In this document: piece after piece, positions 46,232-56,468 of the stretch
Layout of the letters: each line of letters begins with the position of its first letter
How positions within the stretch are numbered: position 1 is the stretch's first letter
Assembly (NCBI RefSeq): GCF_022024235.1
Contig: NZ_CP091800.1
Span: forward strand, 23,501-87,500
Direction: 5' to 3'
Length of the DNA: 64,000 nt
Source of the DNA: Segatella baroniae B14
GTDB taxonomy: Bacteria > Bacteroidota > Bacteroidia > Bacteroidales > Bacteroidaceae
The notes under the pieces: model-generated
What the model was told of the DNA's origin: nothing
Databases searched by the model: none
What the model saw: the letters and a program-made list of their open reading frames with translations, nothing else
Position numbers and translations under genes: made by a program

Positions 46232-47602
46232 ATGAAGACAACCCAATACGATGTAATTATCATAGGTGCCGGAATAACTGGCATGACCTGTGCATACCAG
46301 CTAACACGTAAACATAAAAATGTGTTGGTGCTCGAACGTGAAAACCGTATAGGTGGACAGATACACAGCTGGCAAATAGATGGATTCACTTTTGAAAGCG
46401 GACCAAATACGGGCGTAATAAAATATCCGGAAGTAGCAGAACTCTTTGAACAGTTAGGAGAAAGCTGCACGCTGGAAACAGCTAAAGAATCGAGTAAGCG
46501 AAGACTCATCTGGAAAGGCAAACGATTTCATGAGTTGCCTAACACACTATTCGGAGCATTAGCAACTCCGCTCTTTACCTGGTACGATAAGTTTCGCATT
46601 TTAGGTGAACCCTGGCGCAAAAAAGGTACTGATCCAAACGAATCTGTAGGTGCCATGGCTGAACGTAGATTAGGAAAATCGTATGTCGATTATGCAGTAG
46701 ATCCATTTATGTCGGGAGTATATGCGGGTAATCCATATCAGTTACCTGCCCGTTTGGCTCTGCCTAAATTATGGCAATTGGAACAAGACTATGGCTCATG
46801 GATTCGTGGTTCTATCGCTAAAGCAAAAATGCATAAAAGTGAACGCGATAAAAAAGCTACGAAGAAGGTTTTCTCTGCTCATGGCGGTTTCAGCCGACTG
46901 ATAGAAGCAGAAGCTAAAGCTATAGGTGAAGAACATATTCAAACTAGTGCACATAATATCATGGTAACCCCTGAGGGTGACTTGTGGCAAGCTACCTATA
47001 CTATAGAAGGACAGGAACATACCGTTATCGCTAATCAAGTAGTAACAACTTGTGGAGCCTATTCTTTACCATCTGTTCTGCCTTTTATCGATGAACAAAC
47101 CATTCACGATATTAGCTACCTCTACTATGCTCCTGTTGTACAAATAGGTGTCGGTCTTCGCAATACAGATGGTAATGACTGGCCTGCCTTCGGTGGATTA
47201 GTTCCTTCTATAGAACATCAAGATATTTTAGGCATTCTCTTCCCTTCAGCCTGCTTTACCAATAGAAGTCCGGAAGAAGGCGCAACTATGGCTTACTTCA
47301 TAGGTGGAGCTCGCCATCCGGAAATGGTAGAAAAGAGCGATGAAGAACTCATCCACATCGTAAACTACGGTTTGCATACCATGTTGAAATATCCTAAAGA
47401 TAAAAAGGCTGATGTTATTCGAATCTTCCGTCATAAACAGGCGATACCACAATATAGTACATCTACAGACAAACGTTTACGTGCTATCATTAGCACTCAA
47501 GAATCTTATCCCGGCCTCACCATTGCTGGTAATCTACGTGATGGCATCGGCATAGGTGATCGCATCAAACAGGCTTTCGACGTCAGCAAAAATATTGAAT
47601 AA
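46232..47602 (+). CDS. hemG: Protoporphyrinogen oxidase (HemG/HemY-type, FAD)
   Basis: A 456-residue FAD-dependent protoporphyrinogen oxidase of the HemY/PPOX type, acting after HemN. The N terminus has the dinucleotide-binding motif GAGITG (11-16) followed by VLERENRIGGQIHSW. Also visible are FESGPNTG, VDPFMSGVYAGNP, and the C-terminal FAD-binding LTIAGNLRDGIGIGDRI. The start codon abuts the hemN stop, showing coupled expression. In strict anaerobes the electron acceptor is not oxygen and may be another carrier; the sequence does not show which. The symbol hemG is used by Bacteroidetes annotations for this HemY-type enzyme. Confidence 0.93.
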   Translation: MKTTQYDVIIIGAGITGMTCAYQLTRKHKNVLVLERENRIGGQIHSWQIDGFTFESGPNTGVIKYPEVAELFEQLGESCTLETAKESSKRRLIWKGKRFHELPNTLFGALATPLFTWYDKFRILGEPWRKKGTDPNESVGAMAERRLGKSYVDYAVDPFMSGVYAGNPYQLPARLALPKLWQLEQDYGSWIRGSIAKAKMHKSERDKKATKKVFSAHGGFSRLIEAEAKAIGEEHIQTSAHNIMVTPEGDLWQATYTIEGQEHTVIANQVVTTCGAYSLPSVLPFIDEQTIHDISYLYYAPVVQIGVGLRNTDGNDWPAFGGLVPSIEHQDILGILFPSACFTNRSPEEGATMAYFIGGARHPEMVEKSDEELIHIVNYGLHTMLKYPKDKKADVIRIFRHKQAIPQYSTSTDKRLRAIISTQESYPGLTIAGNLRDGIGIGDRIKQAFDVSKNIE

Positions 47603-47616
47603 ATAAGTAATAAATA

Positions 47617-47648
47617 GGTTGGCTCCAATTATAGGACCAACCTTTTTT
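47617..47648 (+). terminator. Intrinsic terminator after hemG
   Basis: GGTTGG-C-TCC pairs with GGA-CCAACC and is followed by six Ts. The rest of the gap to 48001 is AT-rich with no gene and no clear -7 box. Confidence 0.85.
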
Positions 47649-48001
47649 ATGGGAAATTCTATATTACTCTAATACTGTATCTTAGAAATTTCACCGCATG
47701 ACTACATGCTGTGAAATTATAAAATAAAATTTTATTTCAAACTTATAGAACTGAATTCCTAGCTAAAGAATCCTTTTTCTAGCTGAGATGTTAAAAAATA
47801 ATGTTAAACTCAGTAAATTTTATTGTAAATTAAAGAAAACTATATATATTTATACCATAAAAACTGCTAAAAGTTCACATACAAGCACGGCAACAAACAT
47901 CATTTCCAATCTGTTATCTGTGTTTAATAACTATATCTAAGAAATATATACATTTCTAGTATCAAAATAAATTATTCGAATAACATCATACATCTATATA
48001 A

Positions 48002-51000
48002 ATGCTTATGAAAAAGACAATACTTCTTTTCCTCTTTGCTGTCATAGCGGCAGGAACAGGGGCATGGGCACAGACGTATACAGACGTCTCTACCTTTCAA
48101 AATTTAAAAACCGCTTTGAGTGCAGGTAACCATGTGAGACTCACAAGCGACATTACTTGTACTGAAATGCTAACCATTGACGACGGGAAAAAAGTGATCA
48201 TCGATGGTAATGGAAAAACACTCTCCGGTTCTGGCAACAGGGCGTTTTATATTAATTCGTCGGCTGTACTTGCCTTGAAAAATGTTACAATCGAGAACTT
48301 TGACCTCAACGCAGGTGGTGGTGCCTTCCGTAATTATGGAACATTGGTGCTTGATGAATGCACCGTGAGCAATAACCATACTGACGGAGGAAATCAAGGA
48401 GGCGGTGCTATTGAAAATGGATACGGTGCTTACCTTTATGCCGACAAAACAACTTTTAGCGGAAACTATTCGAGTGAAATTGGTGGAGCTATCAACAACT
48501 ATCGGGGTAGCCTTTATATGTGCAACTGTACGTTTACCAACAATTACACAACCTCATCGTCAGCTAATTATGGCGGTGCGATAGGTATCAATGGTGGAAA
48601 CCAAGTCCATCTCGTAAACTGTTCATTCTCAGGAAACAAATATGGTACGAATACCGGAATCAGCGACATCGGGGTCTATAATGCTCCTTCGATATCCATC
48701 ATTGCCGGCTGTACCGGGGTAACTATTCTGCCTTCTGGTAAACTGAACACTTATGACAAAGGAAAAGCATCACTTGATTACTCTGATTTAGACAACATCT
48801 TATTCACGGACAATGAACCTTATAACATCACCTTATCAGACGCCAGTAGCGAACATGGTGTGGTGACATTCTCTGTAGGAATGTCAACTGTTACAGAGGC
48901 TTATAAAGATGACGTGGTGAACATTCGCGTTACTCCGAATGACGGTTATTCTGCGAAGGAGGTTACCGTTCGCGCCTATACCTCTTGGAGTGCGGCCAAT
49001 GCAAAAGCCCAGTACGCGCCTGGCTTGCAGGACGAAATCATCACAACTAAACAGACGGATGGTTCATGGACTTTCACCATGCCCGATGCTAATGTGCTGG
49101 TGACTGTAACCTATGCCAAAAATCTGCAGGATGCCTGGATTCAGCCTATTGCTGGGCAAACTTATACTGGCGAAGCTATTTCGCCCGTTATTACTGTCAA
49201 GGATGGCGAGACTACGCTAAACCCTGGTATTGACTACACTGTGACTTATGAAAACAACGTAAACCTAGGCACTGCATCCGTTAAGGTCACAGCTGTTGAA
49301 GGTTCTAACTACAGCGGAACGGCTAGCTCATCATTTACTATACTAAGGCCGGATTACTATATTATACTGGATCTTTACAATGCCATTGGCGACGATGTAT
49401 GGACAGGCTACGGTACACAGACGGGTGTCATCAGCTATAGCAGAGGTAATGATCCGAACGAGTTCAAGGCTACCTTTATGGGTGGAACATATGCGATTGA
49501 CGTTCCATTTGACGACATTATATCGGCTTCTAAAGTAGATAACGGAGACGGATCATATTCCTACACGCTCAATGTCGCTCTTCCTGCTGAAACGGGTATG
49601 ACTTCTGAAACTTTGCACGTCACCATGAAGAATGGCGAGATTACCGAACTCAACAGTGAAAACGCGGGAATCAGCATGAGCAAGGAAGGCGGAGAAATTA
49701 CAAGTTGGAGTGAGCTACAGGCTGCACTGAACAACAGTAGCATCGTCAAGCTCTCACAGAATATCACGGCTGAAGCTACGGATGCTGCGCTGAACATTTC
49801 TACAGGCAAGACCGTCGTGCTCGAACTAAACGGATTTACAATTAGCCGTGCGCTGACAACCCCTGTCGCTGATGGTAGCGTCATCATCAACAACGGTACA
49901 CTCGCCATTATGGACAACAACGAAGGTAACGGAAAAATTACCGGCGGTAATACCACTGGTAACGGAGGTGCTATACTCAACAACGGTACACTGACTATTT
50001 ATGGTGGTGAAATCACAGGAAACCATGCTAACGGACTGGGAGGTGGTGTCTATAACACTGTAACAAACACGGATACTGAAGGGTTTTGGATGACTGGAGG
50101 TATAATTGATGCAAATACTGCAGAGAACTTCCCGGCCATTGGCGGAGAGGTTACCTTCAACAATATGGCTGTGATCCAAGTTGATAACAATGGTACAACG
50201 GTCAGTGTGAAGACGGCCAAGGCGGGAATGGCACAATACAACTATGTTAAACCTGTCATGCCTGACATGAACAAGTTTGCCATCTTAACGGAACTTTACA
50301 ATGCCATTGGCGACGATGTATGGACAGGTTATGGTACTCAGACGGGTGTCATCAGCTATAGCAAAGGTACCGAACCAAACGAGTTCAAGGCTACCTTTAT
50401 GGGTGGAACATATGCGATTGACGTTCCGTTTGGAGACATTATAACGGCTTCTAAAGTAGATAACGGAGACGGATCATATTCCTACACGCTCAATGTCGCT
50501 CTTCCTGCTGAAACGGGTATGACTTCTGAAACTTTGCACGTCACCATGAAGAATGGCGAGATTACCGAACTCAACAGTGAAAACGCGGGAATCAGCATGA
50601 GCAAGGAAGGCGGAGAAATTACAAGTTGGAGTGAGCTACAGGCTGCACTGAACAACAGTAGCATCGTCAAGCTCTCACAGAATATCACGGCTGAAGCTAC
50701 GGATGCTGCGCTGAACATTTCTACAGGCAAGACGGTCGTGCTCGAACTAAACGGATTTACAATTAGCCGTGCGCTGACAACCCCTGTCGCTGATGGTAGC
50801 GTCATCATCAACAACGGTACACTCGCCATCATGGACAACAACGAAGGTAACGGAAAAATTACCGGCGGTAATACCACTGGTAACGGAGGTGCTATACTCA
50901 ACAACGGTACACTGACTATTTATGGTGGTGAAATCACAGGAAACCATGCTAACGGACTGGGAGGTGGTGTCTATAACACTGTAACAAACACGGATACTGA

Positions 51001-52927
51001 AGGGTTTTGGATGACTGGAGGTATAATTGATGCAAATACTGCAGAGAACTTCCCGGCCATTGGCGGAGAGGTTACCTTCAACAATATGGCTGTGATCCAA
51101 GTTGATAACAATGGTACAACGGTCAGTGTGAAGACGGCCAAGGCGGGAATGGCACAATACAACTATGTTAAACCTGTCATGCCTGACATGAACAAGTTTG
51201 CCATCTTAACGGAACTTTACAATGCCATTGGCGACGATGTATGGACAGGTTATGGTACTCAGACGGGTGTCATCAGCTATAGCAAAGGTACCGAACCAAA
51301 CGAGTTCAAGGCTACCTTTATGGGTGGAACATATGCGATTGACGTTCCGTTTGGAGACATTATAACGGCTTCTAAAGTAGATAACGGAGACGGATCATAT
51401 TCCTACACGCTCAATGTTGCTCTTCCTGCTGAAACGGGTATGACTTCTGAAACTTTGCACGTCACCATGAAGAATGGCGAGATTACCGAACTCAACAGTG
51501 AAAACGCGGGAATCAGCATGAGCAAGGAAGGCGGAGAAATTACAAGTTGGAGTGAGCTACAGGCTGCACTGAACAACAGTAGCATCGTCAAGCTCTCACA
51601 GAATATCACGGCTGAAGCTACGGATGCTGCGCTGAACATTTCTACAGGCAAGACGGTCGTGCTCGAACTAAACGGATTTACAATTAGCCGTGCGCTGACA
51701 ACCCCTGTCGCTGATGGTAGCGTCATCATCAACAACGGTACACTCGCCATCATGGACAACAACGAAGGTAACGGAAAAATTACCGGCGGTAATACCACTG
51801 GTAACGGAGGTGCTATACTCAACAACGGTACACTGACTATTTATGGTGGTGAAATCACAGGAAACCATGCTAACGGACAGGGAGGTGGTGTCTATAACAC
51901 TGTAACAAATACGGATACTGAAGGGTTCTGGATGACTGGAGGTATGATTGATGCAAATACTGCAGAGAACTTCCCGGCCATTGGCGGAGAGGTTACCTTC
52001 AACAATATGGCTGTGATCCAAGTTGATAACAACGGTACAAAGGTCAACCAGAAAATAGCCAAGATTGGATTGGTACAATACGACTATATCAAGCCTGTCA
52101 TGCCTGACATGAGCATGATTACCATCTTAACGGCTCTGAACACAGCCATCACAGAGGCTGACTCATACTTCAACAGCATTAAAGAAAGTAATCCTGATGC
52201 AGCCGCAATACTCTTGGAGGCCATCAACACTGCCAAGGCAGTACAAGACAATGTCAATGCTACACAGACGGAGATTGAGAACGCTACAACCACACTTATA
52301 GATGCCGTAAACGCTGCCAAGGAAGACGTTGCCCTTAAACGCATTACCATTACTATTCCTGCCAAGAGCTACGTGGCTCGCATGGATGCCGACAAACGTC
52401 AAATAGAGGAACCTATAAATGGTGTATCAATCTATTCGATAAAAAACGTAAGCAACAAACAGGTTGAATTGACATCCTCAATTAACGTGGTACCTGCAGA
52501 GATGCCGTATCTCATCTATAATGACAATGATGAGGAAGTTGTGGTGAAAATCGTCATTAGCAGCAACGATGCCGATGAGTTGAGCTATGATAACGAACAC
52601 TTCAAGGGTACACTCGTGGACAAAACATTCACCAACGTAGACATACAGAATGCTGATCATTACATACTTCACAATGGCAAGAACTTTACGTGGGTGAAGG
52701 ATGCCGGTACACTGGCTGCTGGTAAGTGCTGGATCGAATTGATACCAACTTCACCTTACCATGCCCGTATCCTTAGCATCGTATTTGAGGGTGAAGCCAC
52801 AGGCATAAGCACCGTGAATACTGATGTCATCAACAGTGAAAAATACTACGACCTGAGTGGACGCCGCGTAATCAAGCCTACAAAGGGTGTATTCATCGTC
52901 GACGGCAAGAAAATCGTGACGAAATAA
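48002..52927 (+). CDS. Large secreted beta-helix surface protein with three 307-residue tandem repeats and T9SS-like C-terminus
   Basis: A 1641-residue probable surface protein. An ATG two codons in (48008) gives the more typical leader MKKTILLFLFAVIAAG, ending AWAQ. Residues about 25-230 look like a right-handed beta helix of polymorphic-outer-membrane-protein type (GGGAFRNYG, GGAIENG, GGAINNYRG). Residues about 375-450 resemble an MBG/Ig-like domain (AGQTYTGEAISPVITVKDG). Three repeats of 307 residues follow (458-764, 765-1071, 1072-1371), each with a YNAIGDDVWTGYGTQTG part and a beta-helix part (GNGGAILNNGTLTIYGGEITGN). A helical FIVAR-like segment lies at about 1380-1450, and the C-terminal YYDLSGRRVIKPTKGVFIVDGKK is a Prevotella-type sorting ending. 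Role unknown; adhesion or glycan contact is a guess. Confidence 0.85.
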   Translation: MLMKKTILLFLFAVIAAGTGAWAQTYTDVSTFQNLKTALSAGNHVRLTSDITCTEMLTIDDGKKVIIDGNGKTLSGSGNRAFYINSSAVLALKNVTIENFDLNAGGGAFRNYGTLVLDECTVSNNHTDGGNQGGGAIENGYGAYLYADKTTFSGNYSSEIGGAINNYRGSLYMCNCTFTNNYTTSSSANYGGAIGINGGNQVHLVNCSFSGNKYGTNTGISDIGVYNAPSISIIAGCTGVTILPSGKLNTYDKGKASLDYSDLDNILFTDNEPYNITLSDASSEHGVVTFSVGMSTVTEAYKDDVVNIRVTPNDGYSAKEVTVRAYTSWSAANAKAQYAPGLQDEIITTKQTDGSWTFTMPDANVLVTVTYAKNLQDAWIQPIAGQTYTGEAISPVITVKDGETTLNPGIDYTVTYENNVNLGTASVKVTAVEGSNYSGTASSSFTILRPDYYIILDLYNAIGDDVWTGYGTQTGVISYSRGNDPNEFKATFMGGTYAIDVPFDDIISASKVDNGDGSYSYTLNVALPAETGMTSETLHVTMKNGEITELNSENAGISMSKEGGEITSWSELQAALNNSSIVKLSQNITAEATDAALNISTGKTVVLELNGFTISRALTTPVADGSVIINNGTLAIMDNNEGNGKITGGNTTGNGGAILNNGTLTIYGGEITGNHANGLGGGVYNTVTNTDTEGFWMTGGIIDANTAENFPAIGGEVTFNNMAVIQVDNNGTTVSVKTAKAGMAQYNYVKPVMPDMNKFAILTELYNAIGDDVWTGYGTQTGVISYSKGTEPNEFKATFMGGTYAIDVPFGDIITASKVDNGDGSYSYTLNVALPAETGMTSETLHVTMKNGEITELNSENAGISMSKEGGEITSWSELQAALNNSSIVKLSQNITAEATDAALNISTGKTVVLELNGFTISRALTTPVADGSVIINNGTLAIMDNNEGNGKITGGNTTGNGGAILNNGTLTIYGGEITGNHANGLGGGVYNTVTNTDTEGFWMTGGIIDANTAENFPAIGGEVTFNNMAVIQVDNNGTTVSVKTAKAGMAQYNYVKPVMPDMNKFAILTELYNAIGDDVWTGYGTQTGVISYSKGTEPNEFKATFMGGTYAIDVPFGDIITASKVDNGDGSYSYTLNVALPAETGMTSETLHVTMKNGEITELNSENAGISMSKEGGEITSWSELQAALNNSSIVKLSQNITAEATDAALNISTGKTVVLELNGFTISRALTTPVADGSVIINNGTLAIMDNNEGNGKITGGNTTGNGGAILNNGTLTIYGGEITGNHANGQGGGVYNTVTNTDTEGFWMTGGMIDANTAENFPAIGGEVTFNNMAVIQVDNNGTKVNQKIAKIGLVQYDYIKPVMPDMSMITILTALNTAITEADSYFNSIKESNPDAAAILLEAINTAKAVQDNVNATQTEIENATTTLIDAVNAAKEDVALKRITITIPAKSYVARMDADKRQIEEPINGVSIYSIKNVSNKQVELTSSINVVPAEMPYLIYNDNDEEVVVKIVISSNDADELSYDNEHFKGTLVDKTFTNVDIQNADHYILHNGKNFTWVKDAGTLAAGKCWIELIPTSPYHARILSIVFEGEATGISTVNTDVINSEKYYDLSGRRVIKPTKGVFIVDGKKIVTK
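49373..52115 (+). repeat. Three in-frame 921-bp tandem repeats inside the surface protein gene
   Basis: Units start at 49373, 50294 and 51215, exactly 921 bases (307 codons) apart. Units 2 and 3 differ at very few positions until the third diverges near 52040. Unit 1 differs at its first 100 bases. The near identity points to recent duplication or homogenisation. Confidence 0.95.
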
Positions 52928-52946
52928 GATAATATTCTAAATCATC

Positions 52947-52992
52947 ATCGGGGACAATGCGCAGCAATGCACATTGTCCCCGATATGTTTTT
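52947..52992 (+). terminator. Intrinsic terminator after the surface protein gene
   Basis: A 13-base perfect stem (ATCGGGGACAATG / CATTGTCCCCGAT) with a 12-base loop, followed by a T run. Confidence 0.9.
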
Positions 52993-53104
52993 TTGTTCCG
53001 ATTGATAGGACAATAATCTGATCAAAAAAAGTTTACCAACGACTATTAATACATAATATAAAGTTTTTGAAACATAAAGCAAAGTCGCCAGAACATATTT
53101 TACG

Positions 53105-53112
53105 TATATTTG
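53105..53112 (+). promoter_or_regulatory. -7 box of the GH3 gene
   Basis: TATATTTG, 34 bases before the ATG at 53147; the leader carries AACAACCTAACC. Confidence 0.65.
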
Positions 53113-53146
53113 CCACTGGAAAGAAATTCTAACAACCTAACCTATT

Positions 53147-55804
53147 ATGAAACTATTCACAAAATACGCTGTTGTGGCAATATTAACTTTACCCTCTACA
53201 GCTACATACTCACTCATCTGCGCTGCTGAAAAGTCTGCTCAAAATACCCATACTACAAGCAGAACATCGGACAAGACTTCAACTCTATTACCTTATCAGA
53301 ATCCAAATCTTTCAGCCTACGAAAGAGCCATAGATCTCTGCCATAGACTTACCTTAGAAGAAAAGGCTTTACTTATGCAGGATGAATCACCTGCAATACC
53401 AAGACTTGGCATTAAAAAATTTTTCTGGTGGAGCGAAGCATTACATGGTGCTGCCAATATGGGCAATGTAACCAATTTTCCAGAACCCATAGCTATGGCC
53501 TCATCCTTTAATCCCACTTTGCTCAAATCTGTTTTTTCTGCTGCAAGCGATGAGATGCGTGCACAATATCATCATCGTATGGATAATGGTGGAGAAGATG
53601 AAAAATTTCATAGCCTCTCTGTTTGGACACCAAACGTAAATATCTTTAGAGACCCGAGATGGGGACGTGGACAAGAGACATACGGTGAGGACCCTTATCT
53701 CACTTCGGTTATGGGATGTGCCGTAGTCGAAGGGTTGCAGGGACCTGAAAGCAGTAAATATCGAAAACTGTGGGCCTGTGCCAAGCACTTTGCCGTACAT
53801 AGTGGCCCAGAATCTACTCGCCATACAGCCAACCTAAATAACATCTCGCCACGCGATCTCTATGAAACCTATCTACCTGCTTTCCAGTCCACAGTACAGG
53901 ATGGTCATGTGCGTGAGGTAATGTGTGCCTATCAGCGTCTCGATGACGAACCATGCTGTAGTAATAATCGTTTGCTACAACAAATTCTCCGCGAAGAATG
54001 GGGTTTCAAATATCTCGTCGTAAGCGACTGCGGTGCTGTAAGTGATATTTGGCAGAGTCATAAGACATCAAGTGATGCTGTACATGCTTCACGACAAGCT
54101 ACACTTGCAGGTACAGATGTGGAATGTGGCTATGGCTATACCTATGCAAAAATACCTGAAGCGGTAAAACGAGGCCTTCTCACAGAAGAAGAAATCGACA
54201 AACATGTCATAAGACTACTTGAAGGACGTTTCGATTTAGGCGAAATGGATGATTCTAAACTTGTGGAATGGAGTAAGATACCTTATTCCATCATGTCATG
54301 CAAAGCTCATGCACAACTGGCTCTCGACATGGCACGACAGAGTATTGTATTACTTCAGAACAAGGGAAATATCTTGCCATTACAACTCAAAAAAAATGAA
54401 CGTATCGCCGTTATTGGTCCAAATGCAGATAATAAACCGATGATGTGGGGCAACTATAATGGTACACCTAACCATACAGTATCGATTCTCGAAGGTATTC
54501 GCAAGCAATATAAAAATGTAGTATATCTTCCTGCCTGCGACTTAACAGATAAAATGGTCGTTAAACCACTGTTCAATCAATGTAAAGTAGCAAATAAGAC
54601 CGGTTTGAAGGGTACTTTTTGGAATAATACTAAGATGAGTGGCAAACCTGTAACCACTCAGTATTATAATGCCCCTTTGGCTGTAACGACAGCAGGTATG
54701 CACAATTTTGCCCCAGGTGTAAAAGTAGAAGACTTTTCTGCAAAATACGAAACTACTTTCACTCCTCAAAAAAATGGTGAAGTCGTCATCAACGTAGAAG
54801 GTTGCGGAGATTTCGCTCTCTATGTAAATGGCAAAGAAATGCAAAAATTCCATACTTGGCGTACTACACCTACCCGCACACCGCTACAGGTAAAAAGTGG
54901 CGAACAGTATTTGATAGAGGTACGTTTTACCTACGTAAAAACCTGGGGGGCTAATCTTAAGATTAATATCGGTGAAGAACATCCTGTCGATTATGCTGCT
55001 AATATCGCTCAACTCAAGGGTATAGATAAGGTCATCTTTGTGGGTGGTATTGCTCCTTCACTGGAAGGTGAAGAGATGCCGGTGAATATTCCTGGATTTA
55101 AAGGTGGAGATCGCACTGATATTGAAATGCCACAAGTACAGAGAGACTTTATCAAAGCTTTAGCTGAAGCAGGTAAACAGATTATTTTAGTAAACTGCTC
55201 TGGTTCTGCTATCGCTCTAACACCTGAAGCACAGCGTTGTCAGGCTATTATTCAGGCGTGGTATCCTGGGCAAGAAGGAGGTACGGCTGTTGCCGATATA
55301 CTTATGGGTAAGGTAAATCCTATGGGAAAACTACCGGTAACCTTCTATAAGAGTACCCAACAGTTACCTGATTTTGAGGATTATTCTATGAAGAACCGTA
55401 CATATCGGTATTTTGAAGATGCTCTCTATCCCTTCGGATATGGTTTGAGCTATACTTCGTTCGAAATAGGAACAGCTAAACTGCAAACACTTACGAACAA
55501 TAGCATAACTCTTCAGATTCCGGTAACCAATACGGGGAAACGGGAGGGCACAGAACTAGTTCAAGTATATCTCCGCAGAGATGATGACGTAGAAGGACCA
55601 TCTAAAACACTGAGGTCTTTTGCTCATATCACACTGAAAGCTGGGGAAACAAAAAAGGCTATTCTCAAACTAAACCGAAATCAGTTTGAATGCTGGGACG
55701 CGTCTACCAATACTATGCGGGTAATACCCGGTAAATATACCATCTTTTATGGTAACAGTTCGAAAAAAGAAGATTTAAAACAGATACATTATACGTTAAA
55801 TTAG
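53147..55804 (+). CDS. GH3 beta-xylosidase/beta-glucosidase with PA14 insert
   Basis: An 885-residue secreted GH3 enzyme. A signal-like N terminus (about 1-28) is followed by the GH3 N-terminal barrel (about 55-395) with WWSEALHGAAN, NIFRDPRWGRGQETYGEDPYL and KHFAVHSGPESTRH. The nucleophile is Asp294 in VVSDCGAVSD. The C-terminal sandwich (from about 410) is split by a PA14-like domain (about 485-620, GTFWNNTKMSG ... FALYVNGKEM). A fibronectin-III-like domain ends the protein (about 790-885). The WSEALHG and RWGRGQETYGED segments resemble GH3 xylosidases such as Xyl3 of Prevotella, so it may finish xylan breakdown in the periplasm, although it is 9 kb from the xyn cluster. Substrate cannot be fixed by sequence. 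Confidence 0.9.
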   Translation: MKLFTKYAVVAILTLPSTATYSLICAAEKSAQNTHTTSRTSDKTSTLLPYQNPNLSAYERAIDLCHRLTLEEKALLMQDESPAIPRLGIKKFFWWSEALHGAANMGNVTNFPEPIAMASSFNPTLLKSVFSAASDEMRAQYHHRMDNGGEDEKFHSLSVWTPNVNIFRDPRWGRGQETYGEDPYLTSVMGCAVVEGLQGPESSKYRKLWACAKHFAVHSGPESTRHTANLNNISPRDLYETYLPAFQSTVQDGHVREVMCAYQRLDDEPCCSNNRLLQQILREEWGFKYLVVSDCGAVSDIWQSHKTSSDAVHASRQATLAGTDVECGYGYTYAKIPEAVKRGLLTEEEIDKHVIRLLEGRFDLGEMDDSKLVEWSKIPYSIMSCKAHAQLALDMARQSIVLLQNKGNILPLQLKKNERIAVIGPNADNKPMMWGNYNGTPNHTVSILEGIRKQYKNVVYLPACDLTDKMVVKPLFNQCKVANKTGLKGTFWNNTKMSGKPVTTQYYNAPLAVTTAGMHNFAPGVKVEDFSAKYETTFTPQKNGEVVINVEGCGDFALYVNGKEMQKFHTWRTTPTRTPLQVKSGEQYLIEVRFTYVKTWGANLKINIGEEHPVDYAANIAQLKGIDKVIFVGGIAPSLEGEEMPVNIPGFKGGDRTDIEMPQVQRDFIKALAEAGKQIILVNCSGSAIALTPEAQRCQAIIQAWYPGQEGGTAVADILMGKVNPMGKLPVTFYKSTQQLPDFEDYSMKNRTYRYFEDALYPFGYGLSYTSFEIGTAKLQTLTNNSITLQIPVTNTGKREGTELVQVYLRRDDDVEGPSKTLRSFAHITLKAGETKKAILKLNRNQFECWDASTNTMRVIPGKYTIFYGNSSKKEDLKQIHYTLN

Positions 55805-55829
55805 TTTTTAAAAACTGCACAATGGTTAT

Positions 55830-55860
55830 CCAGCATATAAGTGTATATGCTGGTTTTTTA
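55830..55860 (+). terminator. Intrinsic terminator after the GH3 gene
   Basis: CCAGCATATA pairs with TATATGCTGG around AGTG and is followed by six Ts. Confidence 0.9.
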
Positions 55861-55869
55861 TGTCTACAA

Positions 55870-55910
55870 AAACAAAAAAAGTCTGCAATCCATATAGGAT
55901 TGCAGACTTT
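55870..55910 (-). terminator. Intrinsic terminator of the small membrane protein gene
   Basis: GTCTGCAATCC pairs with GGATTGCAGAC; on the minus strand it is followed by seven Ts. Confidence 0.85.
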
Positions 55911-55969
55911 AAATATCTTTGGTATGAAATAATATTTTTCCTAACTAGAACATATTACTTAGCCCCACC

Positions 55970-56191
55970 TCATAGAGAGGCAACTAATTCCTGTACAGCT
56001 GAAAATTTGTCTGTAAACACCACAAGGGCTGTAATTACAATACCAGCAATGATTATACCTGCGTTAAGTAAAATTTTCTTTGCATCTTTGTCCTTTAGAA
56101 TAATACCCATAGAACCCAATGTATACTTAACCAATACTGTAACACAGTAAAGCGATACAATTAGAACAGATATATCCGCAAAAGTTCTCAT
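55970..56191 (-). CDS. Small two-helix membrane protein of unknown function
   Basis: A 73-residue protein with two hydrophobic segments (about 8-30 and 43-60) joined by a charged loop (LKDKDAKK), so likely an inner-membrane hairpin. No family recognised. It forms its own transcription unit, with a -7 box at 56282-56289 and a strong terminator, between a GH3 gene and a GH2-like gene. A stem-loop (GTAGGCTT/AAGCCTAC, 56245-56263) lies in its leader. Confidence 0.65.
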   Translation of the reverse strand: MRTFADISVLIVSLYCVTVLVKYTLGSMGIILKDKDAKKILLNAGIIIAGIVITALVVFTDKFSAVQELVASL

Positions 56192-56281
56192 AATTTTGAA
56201 AATTAAATAGTTAAAGTTTTTTATAATTCTTATCGCTAAAATGAGTAGGCTTCACAAGCCTACATTTTTTATATAACTATG

Positions 56282-56289
56282 CAAATATA
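56282..56289 (-). promoter_or_regulatory. -7 box of the small membrane protein gene
   Basis: Minus strand TATATTTG, about 90 bases before the ATG at 56191. Confidence 0.55.
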
Positions 56290-56344
56290 ATTTATTTTTT
56301 AATATGTTCCAAGTAAATCAAACAAAAAAAGACAAAAAAATATG

Positions 56345-56358
56345 CGTAAACGTTTACG
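56345..56358. promoter_or_regulatory. Perfect palindrome CGTAAACGTTTACG
   Basis: A 14-base perfect palindrome of the LacI-family operator type (GTAAACGTTTAC). It lies 56 bases upstream of the small membrane gene's -7 box and beyond the GH2 gene's end. No LacI-family gene is in the window. Confidence 0.35.
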
Positions 56359-56424
56359 TAGACTCGTTTTTCTGTCAAAAAAATAAAAATCAGTCAATTT
56401 TGAGACGGTTTTCTGTCAAAATTA

Positions 56425-56455
56425 TAGGGAAGTACGCCTATTGCATACTTCCCTA
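56425..56455 (-). terminator. Hairpin after the GH2-like gene
   Basis: TAGGGAAGTA and TACTTCCCTA form a perfect 10-base stem with an 11-base loop just after the stop. The following T tract on the minus strand is weak. Confidence 0.6.
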
Positions 56456-56468
56456 AACTCATGTTACT

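Noticed and set aside
49561..52078. Repeated antisense frames of 136-140 codons
   Set aside because: They recur at the same 921-base period and are shadows of the codon pattern in the surface protein repeats.
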